64,000 bases of DNA from contig NZ_FMYY01000007.1 in assembly GCF_900101595.1 (NCBI RefSeq), forward strand, positions 240,298-304,297, given 5' to 3'. The notes beneath the pieces were generated by a model. The model was not told the DNA's origin. It ran no database searches and was given only the letters and a program-made list of their open reading frames with translations. The stretch is from Paenibacillus sp. cl123 (GTDB lineage: Bacteria; Bacillota; Bacilli; Paenibacillales; NBRC-103111). A program made the position numbers and the translations under genes. Below are positions 50,845 through 59,980 of the stretch, piece by piece. Within the stretch, counting starts at the first letter, position 1. Each line of letters starts with the position of its first letter.

Positions 50845-52463
50845 GATGGTTCCTCGCTTCCGGCGGTCGCAGCAGGGATTCGCTTGTAGGCTTCCGGAGA
50901 CAGCCCGAACTGCTTCTTGAACATACGCGTAAAATATTTCGTATCCCGATACCCGCATTGCTCCGCGATCTCGTAGATCTTGTGCTGCCCGGTGCCAAGG
51001 AGCTCCTTGGCGCGGCGCATGCGGGCTTCCGTGAGGTGGTCAGAGAATGAGCGTCCCGTCCGGCTCTTGATTAACGTGCTGAAATAGGAGGCGTTGAAAT
51101 GAAACCGCTCCGCCGCCATTTCAAGCGTCAAATCATCGCGGAAATGCTCGGCGATCCAACCGAGGAATTCCTCGACGATCAGCTCGTGGCGATCCTGCTT
51201 ACGCAGTGCCAACGACCGGTGCAGCTCGTTCAAACGCAGGAGCAGCAGCGCGACGAGCTCTTCGCTGCTGCTGCATACCGGAATTTGCGATACGACAGTC
51301 TCGGTAATCATATTTCCAACCTGCCGGTCGACGATGTCTTTGGTCCGGCTCTTGATCTTCATCAGCATCAGCGACGCGTAATTTTTTATGAGCTTCGGAT
51401 CGGTATTGCCGCCGCAAGCCAGTTCGCGGAAGGCCGCGCGGCACATGGCTTCGGCAGCGTCGACCGTCGGGCCTTGGAGCGCTTCGAACAGTTCCTCGCC
51501 GTTCAAGTTGAAGGCTTCTGTCATCGTTGGGACAAGCTCTAAGCTGCTCGTCACCCCCTGCCATTCCTCATGGAATGTGTGCGCTAGCGCCATTTGTGCA
51601 CGCTGATACAGCTCAGGAATACCCACACCGTCCCTCTCTTCCAGCGCCCTGCACCCAATGCCGTGCCGCAAGCTGCCCCACGTTTGGCCGGACGCTGAAA
51701 TCGCTTGCAACCGGACACGAACCTCTGGGAGCAGCTTCGGCAGCTGCGCGGGCGTGCTCAACTTGATTGCTGTGACAAAACGGCTCCCTTGATTAGGTAA
51801 ACTATGCAGCGGGAACACACAAGCTTCGCCGAACACCGCTCCCAGCTGGCACAAACGGTCTGTCAACGATTGCGACAGCAGCGCTGAGTCTCCGGCGCAG
51901 CTGCCCCCGGTGCCAATCTCAGTCAGAATCAAGATATTGACTTCCTGCAGCATCGCCCATTCATCTAATTTCTTGCCTTCATCCAACGTCAAATTGCCAC
52001 TTAGCCATTGGTGAAGCAAGCGGCTCCGGTACGCGGGTGAGGTTAGACGCAGCCGCTGCTTGAGGTCTGCGGATTCCCCGCGTTCTCTAGCTTCTTCTGT
52101 GATTAGACCTTCCATTCTCTGTAGAAGCGCTTCCACCTTGTCGGCGTCAACCGGCTTTAGCAAATAATCGGTCGCGCCATGTCGGAGAGCTGTCTGAGCA
52201 TAATCAAACAGATTAAAGGCGGAGACCATGACGACTTTCGTTCGAATGCCCTCCGCTTCCAACGCCTTCAACAATGCAAGCCCATCCAAATTAGGCATCT
52301 GAATATCGCTGAGAATAATGTCAGGCAGCTCAGAACGAATGCTCGCCAGGGCAACTTCTCCGTCTTTGGCAACCGAAACTTGCGCATGCGGACGCATCGC
52401 CTGAATCATCGCAGACATGCCTCGTAGATGCCGCGGTTCATCGTCCACGATGAGTATTTTCAT
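50841..52463 (-). CDS. AraC-type response regulator, YesN-like
   Basis: 540-aa response regulator: receiver at the N-terminus (ILIVDDEP, phospho-Asp in IILSDIQMPNLDG, LLKPVDADKVEAL), a long linker region, and a C-terminal AraC/XylS pair of helix-turn-helix motifs (LTLEMAAERFHFNASYFSTLIKS and IAEQCGYRDTKYFTRMFKKQFGLSPEAYK). Partner of the overlapping kinase. Likely activator of the GH43/ABC operon just upstream. Confidence 0.94.
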   Translation of the reverse strand: MKILIVDDEPRHLRGMSAMIQAMRPHAQVSVAKDGEVALASIRSELPDIILSDIQMPNLDGLALLKALEAEGIRTKVVMVSAFNLFDYAQTALRHGATDYLLKPVDADKVEALLQRMEGLITEEARERGESADLKQRLRLTSPAYRSRLLHQWLSGNLTLDEGKKLDEWAMLQEVNILILTEIGTGGSCAGDSALLSQSLTDRLCQLGAVFGEACVFPLHSLPNQGSRFVTAIKLSTPAQLPKLLPEVRVRLQAISASGQTWGSLRHGIGCRALEERDGVGIPELYQRAQMALAHTFHEEWQGVTSSLELVPTMTEAFNLNGEELFEALQGPTVDAAEAMCRAAFRELACGGNTDPKLIKNYASLMLMKIKSRTKDIVDRQVGNMITETVVSQIPVCSSSEELVALLLLRLNELHRSLALRKQDRHELIVEEFLGWIAEHFRDDLTLEMAAERFHFNASYFSTLIKSRTGRSFSDHLTEARMRRAKELLGTGQHKIYEIAEQCGYRDTKYFTRMFKKQFGLSPEAYKRIPAATAGSEEPS

Positions 52464-52541
52464 ATTGCGCTCCCCTTTCCTCTGTCAGTTCGACTTTTTC
52501 TACTATTATTACGTAATTGGAGCATTGGGCAGCATCTACAA

Positions 52542-52586
52542 ATAGACAAGTTATTGCCGTCAATTGAACGACAATAACTTGTCTAT
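52542..52586 (-). terminator. Strong hairpin after the GH43 gene
   Basis: Perfect 15-bp arms ATAGACAAGTTATTG / CAATAACTTGTCTAT with a 15-nt loop containing TCAATTGA. It lies 7 bp after the GH43 stop, upstream of the response regulator; it should reduce but may not block read-through into the regulators. Confidence 0.7.
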
Positions 52587-52592
52587 ACCTGC

Positions 52593-53516
52593 TTAGATCG
52601 GTCGGGCACTTACCCCTTCCAAGGTAATCTCTACCGGGCGAATACTGCCATCCTCCTCGAAGTGCATGCGGTCGATGCAGACGACCCGATGATTCGCCTC
52701 CTTCTCCGATAACGGCCTACGGTGATATACGATGTACCACTCATCCGTTCCAGGCACCTGGATCATCCCGTGATGCCCCGCCCCGGTGGCAACATCCGGA
52801 TTCTGCTGCAGAATTTTCCCGACCCGGCTGAACGGGCCAAGCGGCGAGTCTGCAGCCGCATAAGCAACGGAATAATCCGGACCGCCCCAGCCGCCTTCCG
52901 CCCACATGAAATAGTAAACCCCATTTCGCTTGATCATGCACGGCCCCTCGACGAAATGTTCTGGCGTGATTTCCTTGAATGTCTCCCCATCCTCGAAAGT
53001 TCCGATACTTATCATATCTTCATTCAAACGTACGACATTACAATGACCCCAACCGCCGTAGTACAAATAAGCGCTTCCGTCATCATCAATAAACACATGC
53101 GGGTCGATCGGTTGAGCGCCGTGATGGAATTGATCAATCAGAGGCTTACCTATCGCATCCAGGAAAGGACCTTCCGGCCGGTCGGAAACAGCTACGCCAA
53201 TGCCGCCAAGTTCCTCATTGCTCTGTATATCATTCGCAGCAAAGTAGTAATAATATTTGCCATTCCGCTCAATAGGCGATGGCGCCCATAAGGCTCGCCA
53301 GGCCCATGTGATATTTTTCATTTCCAATATGCGTTCTACCTTCGTCCATTCCACCAGATCCGCTGAATGAAAGGCATCGAAATAAGTTTGTTCATTGTAC
53401 GGTGCCGAATAAGTCGGGTAGATCCAGTATTTCCCTTCGAAAATTCGTCCTTCCGGATCTGCATACCACCCTGGGAAAATCGGATTCCCTGAACGTTTAT
53501 TCTTTAAGGTATTCAT
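52593..53516 (-). CDS. Glycoside hydrolase family 43
   Basis: 307-aa five-bladed beta-propeller enzyme (GH43: arabinofuranosidase, xylosidase or galactanase types). Visible catalytic triad: Asp in FPGWYADPEG, Asp in QPIDPHVFIDDD and Glu in EHFVEGPCM. No signal peptide, so it cleaves imported oligosaccharides in the cytoplasm. ATG after AGGAGG. It is the last gene of the importer operon, 61 bp after the permease stop. Confidence 0.93.
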   Translation of the reverse strand: MNTLKNKRSGNPIFPGWYADPEGRIFEGKYWIYPTYSAPYNEQTYFDAFHSADLVEWTKVERILEMKNITWAWRALWAPSPIERNGKYYYYFAANDIQSNEELGGIGVAVSDRPEGPFLDAIGKPLIDQFHHGAQPIDPHVFIDDDGSAYLYYGGWGHCNVVRLNEDMISIGTFEDGETFKEITPEHFVEGPCMIKRNGVYYFMWAEGGWGGPDYSVAYAAADSPLGPFSRVGKILQQNPDVATGAGHHGMIQVPGTDEWYIVYHRRPLSEKEANHRVVCIDRMHFEEDGSIRPVEITLEGVSARPI

Positions 53517-53577
53517 GTTGCAATCCTCCTGTTGTTGATTTATCGTAAGCACCGAGTCGGCCCCCCACATTCCTCCC

Positions 53578-54408
53578 TTATCCTTTCAACCCTGTAAGCG
53601 TAATTCCTTCTAGGAAATACCGCTGCCCGATCAAAAAAACAACAATGCATGGCAGTATAACGACAGTTGATGCCGCCATGAGCAAGTCCCACTGCGCCGT
53701 ATAGCTGCCTTGAAACATTTGAAGGCCAAGCGCCAGGGTAAACCGGGTATCGCTTTTCAAGTAAATCAACGGTCCCATAAAGTCATTCCATGACCCTAGA
53801 AATGTAAACAATGCAACGACAATAACCGCGGAACGGCTGAGCGGCAAAATGACCCGCCAATAGATTTGAAAATAGTTCGCCCCGTCGACCAATGCCGCCT
53901 CATCGAAATCCTGTGGAATCGTCATGTAAAACTGGCGGAGCAGGAAAATGTTGAAAATGCCGCCGCCGAAATAAGCAGGCGCGATGAGCGGATAGAACGT
54001 ATCGTAGAAGCCAAGCGTCTTCCAGCCGATAAAACTCGGAATCAGGGTAACCGCCGCCGGCAGCATCATCGTGGACATCAAAATGGCGAACACCGTTTCG
54101 CGCCCTTTCCAGCGGATGCGCGAGAAGCCGAAGGCTGCCACGGTGCTGGAAACGACGGTGCCAAGCAATACGCCGGCTACGATGATGACCGTATTTTTGA
54201 AAAAGGCGCCAAACGGAACGACCGTCAGGGCGTTAATGAAATTTTCGAAATGAAACGGCTTCGGAATCCACTGCGGCGGCATAATGAATATTTGGGATAA
54301 ATCCATCAATGAACTTCGCAGCAGCCAAAGGAAGGGTACAATAAACAGGACGGAAACGATAATAAGGGCCGCAAACCCTGCAGTAAGCTTTAGTCTGGAC
54401 TCTCTCAT
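53578..54408 (-). CDS. Carbohydrate ABC importer permease (MalG-like)
   Basis: 276-aa permease with six membrane segments; the EAA loop is DEAALVDGANYFQIYWRVILPLSRSA. It overlaps the upstream permease by ATGA (54405-54408). With the second permease and the lipoprotein binding protein it forms a CUT1-type sugar importer. No ATPase gene is nearby, so a shared MsmX-type ATPase is likely. Confidence 0.93.
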   Translation of the reverse strand: MRESRLKLTAGFAALIIVSVLFIVPFLWLLRSSLMDLSQIFIMPPQWIPKPFHFENFINALTVVPFGAFFKNTVIIVAGVLLGTVVSSTVAAFGFSRIRWKGRETVFAILMSTMMLPAAVTLIPSFIGWKTLGFYDTFYPLIAPAYFGGGIFNIFLLRQFYMTIPQDFDEAALVDGANYFQIYWRVILPLSRSAVIVVALFTFLGSWNDFMGPLIYLKSDTRFTLALGLQMFQGSYTAQWDLLMAASTVVILPCIVVFLIGQRYFLEGITLTGLKG

Positions 54409-55355
54409 GCGCGGTCCCCCTCATAATGCACCCAGGATTTCGAGGTTTTGAAGATTATAAATGAAAAGATCATAATAATGACGAAGAGAACCCACGCCAG
54501 TGCTGAAGCGTAGCCCATCTCCGAATCGCGGAATGCGGTACGCCACAGATAGAACACGAAGAACAAGCTTTTGTTATTCGGTCCCCCCTGCGTCAAGATA
54601 TAAGCTTCACTGAATACTTGGAAGGAGCCGATAATCGTCATGATCGTGTTAAAGAATATGGTAGGTGTCATCATTGGAACCGTGATGTGCCTCAGTTTCT
54701 GATACCAGCCTCCGCCATCTACGTCAATTGCTTCGTAATAGGAAGTCGGAATGCCCGATAATCCTGCCAGAAAGATGATAACGGTTCCGCCAATGCCCCA
54801 TAGGGTCGTAAGCACAATGGAGGGAATGACACTGCTTTCGCTGAACAACCAGTCACTGGTCGGGAGATACAGCCATTCGAGCATCGTATTGATTAAGCCA
54901 AGATCCGGATTCATCAGCCACAGCCAAATCATGGAAGAGGCAACCGCCGGCACGATGCTCGGCAAGTAGATGATCGTCCGGAAAACAGATCGGCCTTTTA
55001 CGTTCAGGTTCAATAGAATCGCCAAGAAAAAAGATAAAATGATCACCGTCGGCACACGAAGCACCACGAAATAAAACGTTGTTGCCAGCGACTGATAGAA
55101 CAGTTCATCTTCCCCTGAAAATAGTTTTAAGTAATTGTCTAAACCAATGAAAGTCGTCATATCCTTGAATACGCTGTAGTCCGTTAAACTAAGATAGAAG
55201 CTCGCAATCATCGGTCCCAGCGTAAAAATAAGAAAGCCCAATATTGCCGGCGATGTGAATAGCAGGCCGTAGATCAGCGCTTTCCGCCCCCGCTTCGTGC
55301 TGCTGTACCTAGCCGCGACAGAAGCATTCTGCCTGTCTAATGCCGAAATCTTCAT
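54405..55355 (-). CDS. Carbohydrate ABC importer permease (MalF-like)
   Basis: 316-aa permease with six membrane segments and EAA loop YYEAIDVDGGGWYQKLRHITVPMMTPT. The N-terminal ~25 residues are hydrophilic. Stop overlaps the next permease start. Preceded by a hairpin (55379-55418) after the binding-protein gene, which may lower its expression relative to the binding protein. Confidence 0.93.
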   Translation of the reverse strand: MKISALDRQNASVAARYSSTKRGRKALIYGLLFTSPAILGFLIFTLGPMIASFYLSLTDYSVFKDMTTFIGLDNYLKLFSGEDELFYQSLATTFYFVVLRVPTVIILSFFLAILLNLNVKGRSVFRTIIYLPSIVPAVASSMIWLWLMNPDLGLINTMLEWLYLPTSDWLFSESSVIPSIVLTTLWGIGGTVIIFLAGLSGIPTSYYEAIDVDGGGWYQKLRHITVPMMTPTIFFNTIMTIIGSFQVFSEAYILTQGGPNNKSLFFVFYLWRTAFRDSEMGYASALAWVLFVIIMIFSFIIFKTSKSWVHYEGDRA

Positions 55356-55378
55356 GCAGTGTTCCTCCTATCTATGGC

Positions 55379-55418
55379 AGAGGACAACGCTCTTTGGAAG
55401 CAAGAGCCGTTGTCCTCT
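55379..55418 (-). terminator. Intercistronic hairpin between binding protein and permease genes
   Basis: AGAGGACAACG-CTCT / AGAG-CCGTTGTCCTCT inverted repeat (arms nearly perfect) lies in the 90-bp gap. No long T-run follows, so it is better read as a partial attenuator or mRNA-stabilising element than a full terminator. Confidence 0.5.
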
Positions 55419-55445
55419 CTGATTATCTGTTATATCTAATCTGCA

Positions 55446-56885
55446 TTACTTGACGTCGCGCCGCCCCTGTACATTCGCTTGCGCTTTCTCGGCAACCGCG
55501 TCCAGCGCCTCCTTGGCCGATTGCTTGCCAAGCCAAACTTTATCCAAGGCCGGATTGATCTCATCCATGATTTTGCTGAAGTTCTTCACATATGCCGTCG
55601 GTGTTGCATGGCTGTGATTCAACAGCATATCAATAACAGCCCCTTTGTAACCGGAAGGACGAGAAGGCAGATTGTGCGTCCATCTCGCCAGCTTCTCTTG
55701 ATCCGTATACCAGTCTTTGTGTGCAGGCATCAATGTTCCGGCTGTCAGCAGGTCCAATGAAGCTTCCGGATCAAGCAGCGCCTTGAGCAGCTCCCATGAT
55801 TCCTGCGGATGCTTGGTCGATTTGAAAATCGAAAACATCGCGCAGACAACGGTTGTAACCGGATCTTTCATAACCGGCAGCACACCTACGTTAAAGTTGA
55901 ACTTGGACTGTGCGAGCGCTGTGCTCGCCCACTGTCCGTCTATCGCCATCGCTACTTTTTTGGTCTGAAGCGCTACGTTCGTGCCGGGAATATTTTTTGC
56001 CTGCAGCGGGGACGGTGCAACATGATGCACATTGATCAGATCGGCCAGCTTTTGGATAGCCTCTGCAGCTGCCGGTTCATTGATCGCGAGCGTCTTGCCG
56101 TCCGCTGACAGAAAGTCTCCGCCGTTCGAGTAAATGAAGTTGCTGTAAGCCCCCCACCAGGTCGGAAGGTTGATGCCAAATTGCCGAATGTTTTTCGGAT
56201 CGAACCCTTCCTCCGTCGCATTCCGTCCTTTGTTGTCAATCGTCAGCCGCTTGGCGACATCGACAAATTGTTCCCAAGTCCAAGCCTTGGAAGCTTCCGA
56301 AGTCGGCGGTTCAATACCCGCTTCCTTGAATACATCTTCGTTGTAGAAGAGACTGAATGTTTCCGGTCCCGACGCAATCCCGATCACATTGCCAGGTTCC
56401 AGAGAATATGTGATATTGGGCACCAGTGCGTCCCTGTTAATTTCCTTATCATTCGCGAGAAAATCTTGCAAATTCAGAAACTTTCCCTGTTCTGCGAGAG
56501 GAAAAGCTATGGTACCCGATTCCATCATCGCCACGTCAGGCACATCATTGCCGGCTACCATCGTCGTCAGCTTCGTATCGTAATCCGCTGAAATCGCCTG
56601 GAAATCCACTTTAATATTCGGGTGCCCTTTCTCGAACTTGGCGATAGCAACCTTATATGCCGCCAAATCATCCGGAGATCCCCAACCGGTAAACCGAAGG
56701 GTAATAGGCTCGCCGCCTTTGCTGCTTGTATCACCGCTTTTATCCGGACTGCTTGCAGTGCCTGTTGAGCTTGTCGTATTTGAACTGTCGCTATCGGGTT
56801 TCGTACAGCCAGATAACACGAGTACAATCGTCAAAATCAAAACCAAACTTACGGGAATAAGTTTCCAGCGAATGAATGGCATCAT
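55446..56885 (-). CDS. Extracellular solute-binding lipoprotein (carbohydrate, CUT1)
   Basis: 479-aa lipoprotein. Signal peptide with lipobox VLSGC (LILTIVLVLSGCTKP), then a Ser/Thr-rich linker and a two-lobed sugar-binding domain. It captures the oligosaccharide for the two permeases. I start at the ATG-ATG after GAGAGGGG. A candidate cre (catabolite-repression) site lies upstream at 56954-56967. First gene of the importer operon. Confidence 0.92.
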   Translation of the reverse strand: MMPFIRWKLIPVSLVLILTIVLVLSGCTKPDSDSSNTTSSTGTASSPDKSGDTSSKGGEPITLRFTGWGSPDDLAAYKVAIAKFEKGHPNIKVDFQAISADYDTKLTTMVAGNDVPDVAMMESGTIAFPLAEQGKFLNLQDFLANDKEINRDALVPNITYSLEPGNVIGIASGPETFSLFYNEDVFKEAGIEPPTSEASKAWTWEQFVDVAKRLTIDNKGRNATEEGFDPKNIRQFGINLPTWWGAYSNFIYSNGGDFLSADGKTLAINEPAAAEAIQKLADLINVHHVAPSPLQAKNIPGTNVALQTKKVAMAIDGQWASTALAQSKFNFNVGVLPVMKDPVTTVVCAMFSIFKSTKHPQESWELLKALLDPEASLDLLTAGTLMPAHKDWYTDQEKLARWTHNLPSRPSGYKGAVIDMLLNHSHATPTAYVKNFSKIMDEINPALDKVWLGKQSAKEALDAVAEKAQANVQGRRDVK

Positions 56886-56953
56886 TTCGAGCCCCTCTCT
56901 ATTCTTTCTCACTTTGCATAGCTGCAGCCTATGACTTCTTTATTGTAAAAGAT

Positions 56954-56967
56954 AGGGAACGCTTACG
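56954..56967. promoter_or_regulatory. Candidate cre (CcpA) site upstream of the sugar importer operon
   Basis: On the minus strand CGTAAGCGTTCCCT matches the cre core GTAAGCGTT of consensus TGTAANCGNTTNCA, 70-80 bp upstream of the binding-protein gene. One end base differs. CcpA control of sugar importers is typical, but the match is imperfect. Confidence 0.4.
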
Positions 56968-57018
56968 GAACCCGATTTTTTCTAGAAAGGTGGACTTTCA
57001 TTGTGTCTTTTCAAAACA

Positions 57019-57045
57019 AAAAACTATCCTCTGAGGATAGTTTTT
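57019..57045. terminator. Bidirectional terminator between malic enzyme and the importer operon promoter
   Basis: AAAAACTATCCT / AGGATAGTTTTT inverted repeat with 3-nt loop. On the minus strand it ends in TTTTT and lies 18 bp after the malic enzyme stop. Confidence 0.8.
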
Positions 57046-57062
57046 CACTGGCATCAGTTCAC

Positions 57063-58481
57063 TTACTCTTTATTGGATTCTCTCAGCATTTTTCGGGCAA
57101 CCCCGGTACGGTAAGCCGCTTCAATCACCGCTTCTCGCACCTTTTCCACTACTTTCAGATTGAACACGCTCGGAATGATATACGTTTCGTTTAATTCTTC
57201 ATCGGTTACGACGGAGGCGATCGCCTGCGCAGCCGCAAGCTTCATCGCTTCGTTGATTTCGCTCGCCCGGCAGTCCAACGCGCCGCGGAAAATGCCCGGG
57301 AAGCAAAGCACGTTGTTGATCTGATTGGGCTTGTCGGACCTTCCCGTTGCCATGACTCTAACGTACGGCTTGGCCAGCTCCGGATCGATCTCCGGAATCG
57401 GGTTCGCCATCGCAAAGACGATCGGGTCTTTCGCCATGGACCGGACGTCCTCCACCTTCAATATATTCGGAGCCGACACGCCGATAAAAACATCCGCATT
57501 CCTGATCACTTCGGACAAGCTACCGGTTTCCAGATTCGGATTCGTCATCCGGGCAAATTCCGTCCAATGAGGATTATTGTTGTAATGCGCTTCCCGATGA
57601 ATGGCGCCATCACGGTCCACGCCGATCAAATTGCGTACGCCGGCGGCCAGCAGCATCTTGGAGCAAGCAATGCCCGCAGCGCCGATCCCGTTCACAACAA
57701 CCTTAATATCGGACATTTGTTTGCCTGTCATTTTGAGCGCATTCAACAAACCGGCCAGTAGGACGACAGCCGTTCCGTGTTGATCGTCGTGAAACACCGG
57801 AATATCGAGCTCCCGCTTCAAGCGCTCCTCGATTTCGAAGCAGCGAGGCGACGAAATGTCTTCCAGATTGATGCCTCCGAAGGCCGGGGCCATGGCCTTT
57901 ACCATGCGGACGATTTCGTCCGGGTCCTTCGTGTCCAGGCATATCGGAAAAGCATCCACGCCTGCGAATTCCTTGAACAGCATGGCTTTGCCTTCCATTA
58001 CCGGCATCGCCGCGAGCGGTCCGATGTCGCCAAGTCCGAGCACGGCCGTTCCGTCGGATACAACGGCGATCGTATTCCGCTTGATCGTCAGCGAATAGGC
58101 TTTGCTCGGCTGCTCCGCAATCGCCGTACACACTTTGGCGACCCCCGGGGTGTAGACCCGTGACAAATCGTCGCGGTTTTTCACCGGAATTTTGGAGGCG
58201 ATCTCGATTTTCCCGCCCAAGTGCACAAGGAACGTACGGTCGGAGACGTTAATCACTTTCACGCCTTTTAGCTTTTGAAGCGATTCGCCGATCTGCTCGT
58301 TGTGCGTCTGGTCGGATACATTCACGGTAATATCGCGGACGGTGCTTGAACGGCCTGACGAGATGACGTCGATCCCTACGATGTCCCCGCTTGTCCTTTC
58401 GATCACAGCGGCGATATCGCCGAGCGAGATTTGTTCTTTATCGATTTGAAGACGATAGATCATGTAAGTGCTGGCTGACAT
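57063..58481 (-). CDS. NAD-dependent malic enzyme with N-terminal ACT domain
   Basis: 472-aa malic enzyme (malate to pyruvate plus CO2) of the ~400-residue bacterial type carrying an extra N-terminal ACT-like domain (residues ~5-85, MIYRLQIDKEQISLGDI). Catalytic blocks: SRVYTPGVAKVCTAIAE, VFHDDQHGTAVV and the NAD-binding VVNGIGAAGIACSKMLL. Preceded by AAAGGAG. Follows aspartase by 50 bp in the same operon: aspartate to fumarate, then (with fumarase elsewhere) malate to pyruvate. Confidence 0.92.
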   Translation of the reverse strand: MSASTYMIYRLQIDKEQISLGDIAAVIERTSGDIVGIDVISSGRSSTVRDITVNVSDQTHNEQIGESLQKLKGVKVINVSDRTFLVHLGGKIEIASKIPVKNRDDLSRVYTPGVAKVCTAIAEQPSKAYSLTIKRNTIAVVSDGTAVLGLGDIGPLAAMPVMEGKAMLFKEFAGVDAFPICLDTKDPDEIVRMVKAMAPAFGGINLEDISSPRCFEIEERLKRELDIPVFHDDQHGTAVVLLAGLLNALKMTGKQMSDIKVVVNGIGAAGIACSKMLLAAGVRNLIGVDRDGAIHREAHYNNNPHWTEFARMTNPNLETGSLSEVIRNADVFIGVSAPNILKVEDVRSMAKDPIVFAMANPIPEIDPELAKPYVRVMATGRSDKPNQINNVLCFPGIFRGALDCRASEINEAMKLAAAQAIASVVTDEELNETYIIPSVFNLKVVEKVREAVIEAAYRTGVARKMLRESNKE

Positions 58482-58531
58482 GTTTTTACACAACTCCTTT
58501 AATTAGGTGAAACGGTTGCTGCATCTGCTCT

Positions 58532-59956
58532 TTAGTTCTTGTCCAATAGCTCCGCCCCCGCAATTCCGGGGTTCGTCATTTCGTAAGGATCGAGAATGAG
58601 CTCAAGCTCCTTTTCCGTTAAAACGTTGTAAAGCAGGCACAGCTCGCGTACCGAACGCCCCGTCAAAATCGCTTCGCGCGCAATTCTCGCTACGACTTCA
58701 TAACCCAGATGCGGGTTGAGCGCAGTGATAACCCCGACGCTTTTCTCCACATACTCTCTGCAGCGCTCAACGTTCGCTTCGATTTCTTCCAGGCAATGGA
58801 TGCGGAACACTTTAAACACTTGATTCATCATGCTAAGCGATTGCAGCAAATTGAACACGAGCACGGGCTCCATCACGTTAAGCTCTAACTGCCCGGCTTC
58901 GGAAGCGAGACATATCGTATGGTCGTTGCCGATGACCTGGAACGCTACCTGATTGACGACCTCCGCCATGACCGGATTCACCTTGCCCGGCATGATCGAC
59001 GAACCGGGCTGGCGCGCAGGCAGGTTCAGCTCTCCGAGTCCCGTACGCGGGCCGGAGGCGAGCAGACGCAAGTCGTTCGAGATCTTGGACATGTTGATCA
59101 TGCAAACCTTCAGCGCCGCGGACACCTCGGTATAAGCGTCCGTATTTTGCGTAGCGTCCACCAGGTGATCCGCATTGATTAGCGGCAGTCCCGTGAGCTC
59201 GGCAAGCAGCTCCACGACACGCTTAATGTAGCGGGGATCGGCATTCAGACCGGTTCCGACGGCCGTTGCGCCCATATTGACTTCGTATAAATGCCCGCGG
59301 GTTTGCTTGATCCTCTTGATATCGCGCTCCAGCACGCGGCTGTAAGCTTCGAATTCCTGACCGAGGCGGATCGGTACGCCATCCTGCAGATGCGTCCGGC
59401 CCATCTTGATAATCCCGTCGAACTGTACCGCTTTTTTGCGGAACGCGGCAAGCAGCTCCTCCATCGTCACGATCAGCTTTTCAATTAAAGAAAGCGTCGA
59501 GATATGAATCGCCGTCGGAAACGCGTCGTTGGTCGATTGAGCCATATTCACATGGGAGTTGGGACTGACTTGGAAATAATCGCCCTTCGTTCCTCCAAGA
59601 ATCTCGATCGCCCGGTTGGCGATCACCTCGTTGGCATTCATATTGATGGAGGTTCCGGCTCCGCCTTGGACCGGATCGACGATAAACTGATCGTGCCATT
59701 TGCCGTCCATGATCTCCTGGGCCGCTTGCACGATGGCATTCCCGATCTGCGGATTCAGCTGTCTGATCTCCATGTTCGCCGTAGCGGCTACATGTTTGAC
59801 CGTTGCCATCGCACGAATCAGTTCTTCATGAATGCGGTATCCGGTTATCGGAAAATTTTCAACGGCGCGCAGCGTTTGAATGCCGTAATAAGCGCCGGCC
59901 GGTACTTCCTTGGAGCCGAGAAAATCTTTTTCCACCCTGAGCTGTGCTGTTGTCAT
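58532..59956 (-). CDS. aspA: Aspartate ammonia-lyase (aspartase)
   Basis: 474-aa member of the fumarase/aspartase family converting L-aspartate to fumarate and ammonia. Signature GSSIMPGKVNPVMAE; other blocks VNMAQSTNDAFPTAIH and TGLNADPRYIKRVVE. It lies between the dicarboxylate symporter and malic enzyme in one run, so it feeds the importer-supplied aspartate into central metabolism. Confidence 0.94.
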   Translation of the reverse strand: MTTAQLRVEKDFLGSKEVPAGAYYGIQTLRAVENFPITGYRIHEELIRAMATVKHVAATANMEIRQLNPQIGNAIVQAAQEIMDGKWHDQFIVDPVQGGAGTSINMNANEVIANRAIEILGGTKGDYFQVSPNSHVNMAQSTNDAFPTAIHISTLSLIEKLIVTMEELLAAFRKKAVQFDGIIKMGRTHLQDGVPIRLGQEFEAYSRVLERDIKRIKQTRGHLYEVNMGATAVGTGLNADPRYIKRVVELLAELTGLPLINADHLVDATQNTDAYTEVSAALKVCMINMSKISNDLRLLASGPRTGLGELNLPARQPGSSIMPGKVNPVMAEVVNQVAFQVIGNDHTICLASEAGQLELNVMEPVLVFNLLQSLSMMNQVFKVFRIHCLEEIEANVERCREYVEKSVGVITALNPHLGYEVVARIAREAILTGRSVRELCLLYNVLTEKELELILDPYEMTNPGIAGAELLDKN

Positions 59957-59980
59957 CGTCGTTTCCCCCTGTTTTTCGAC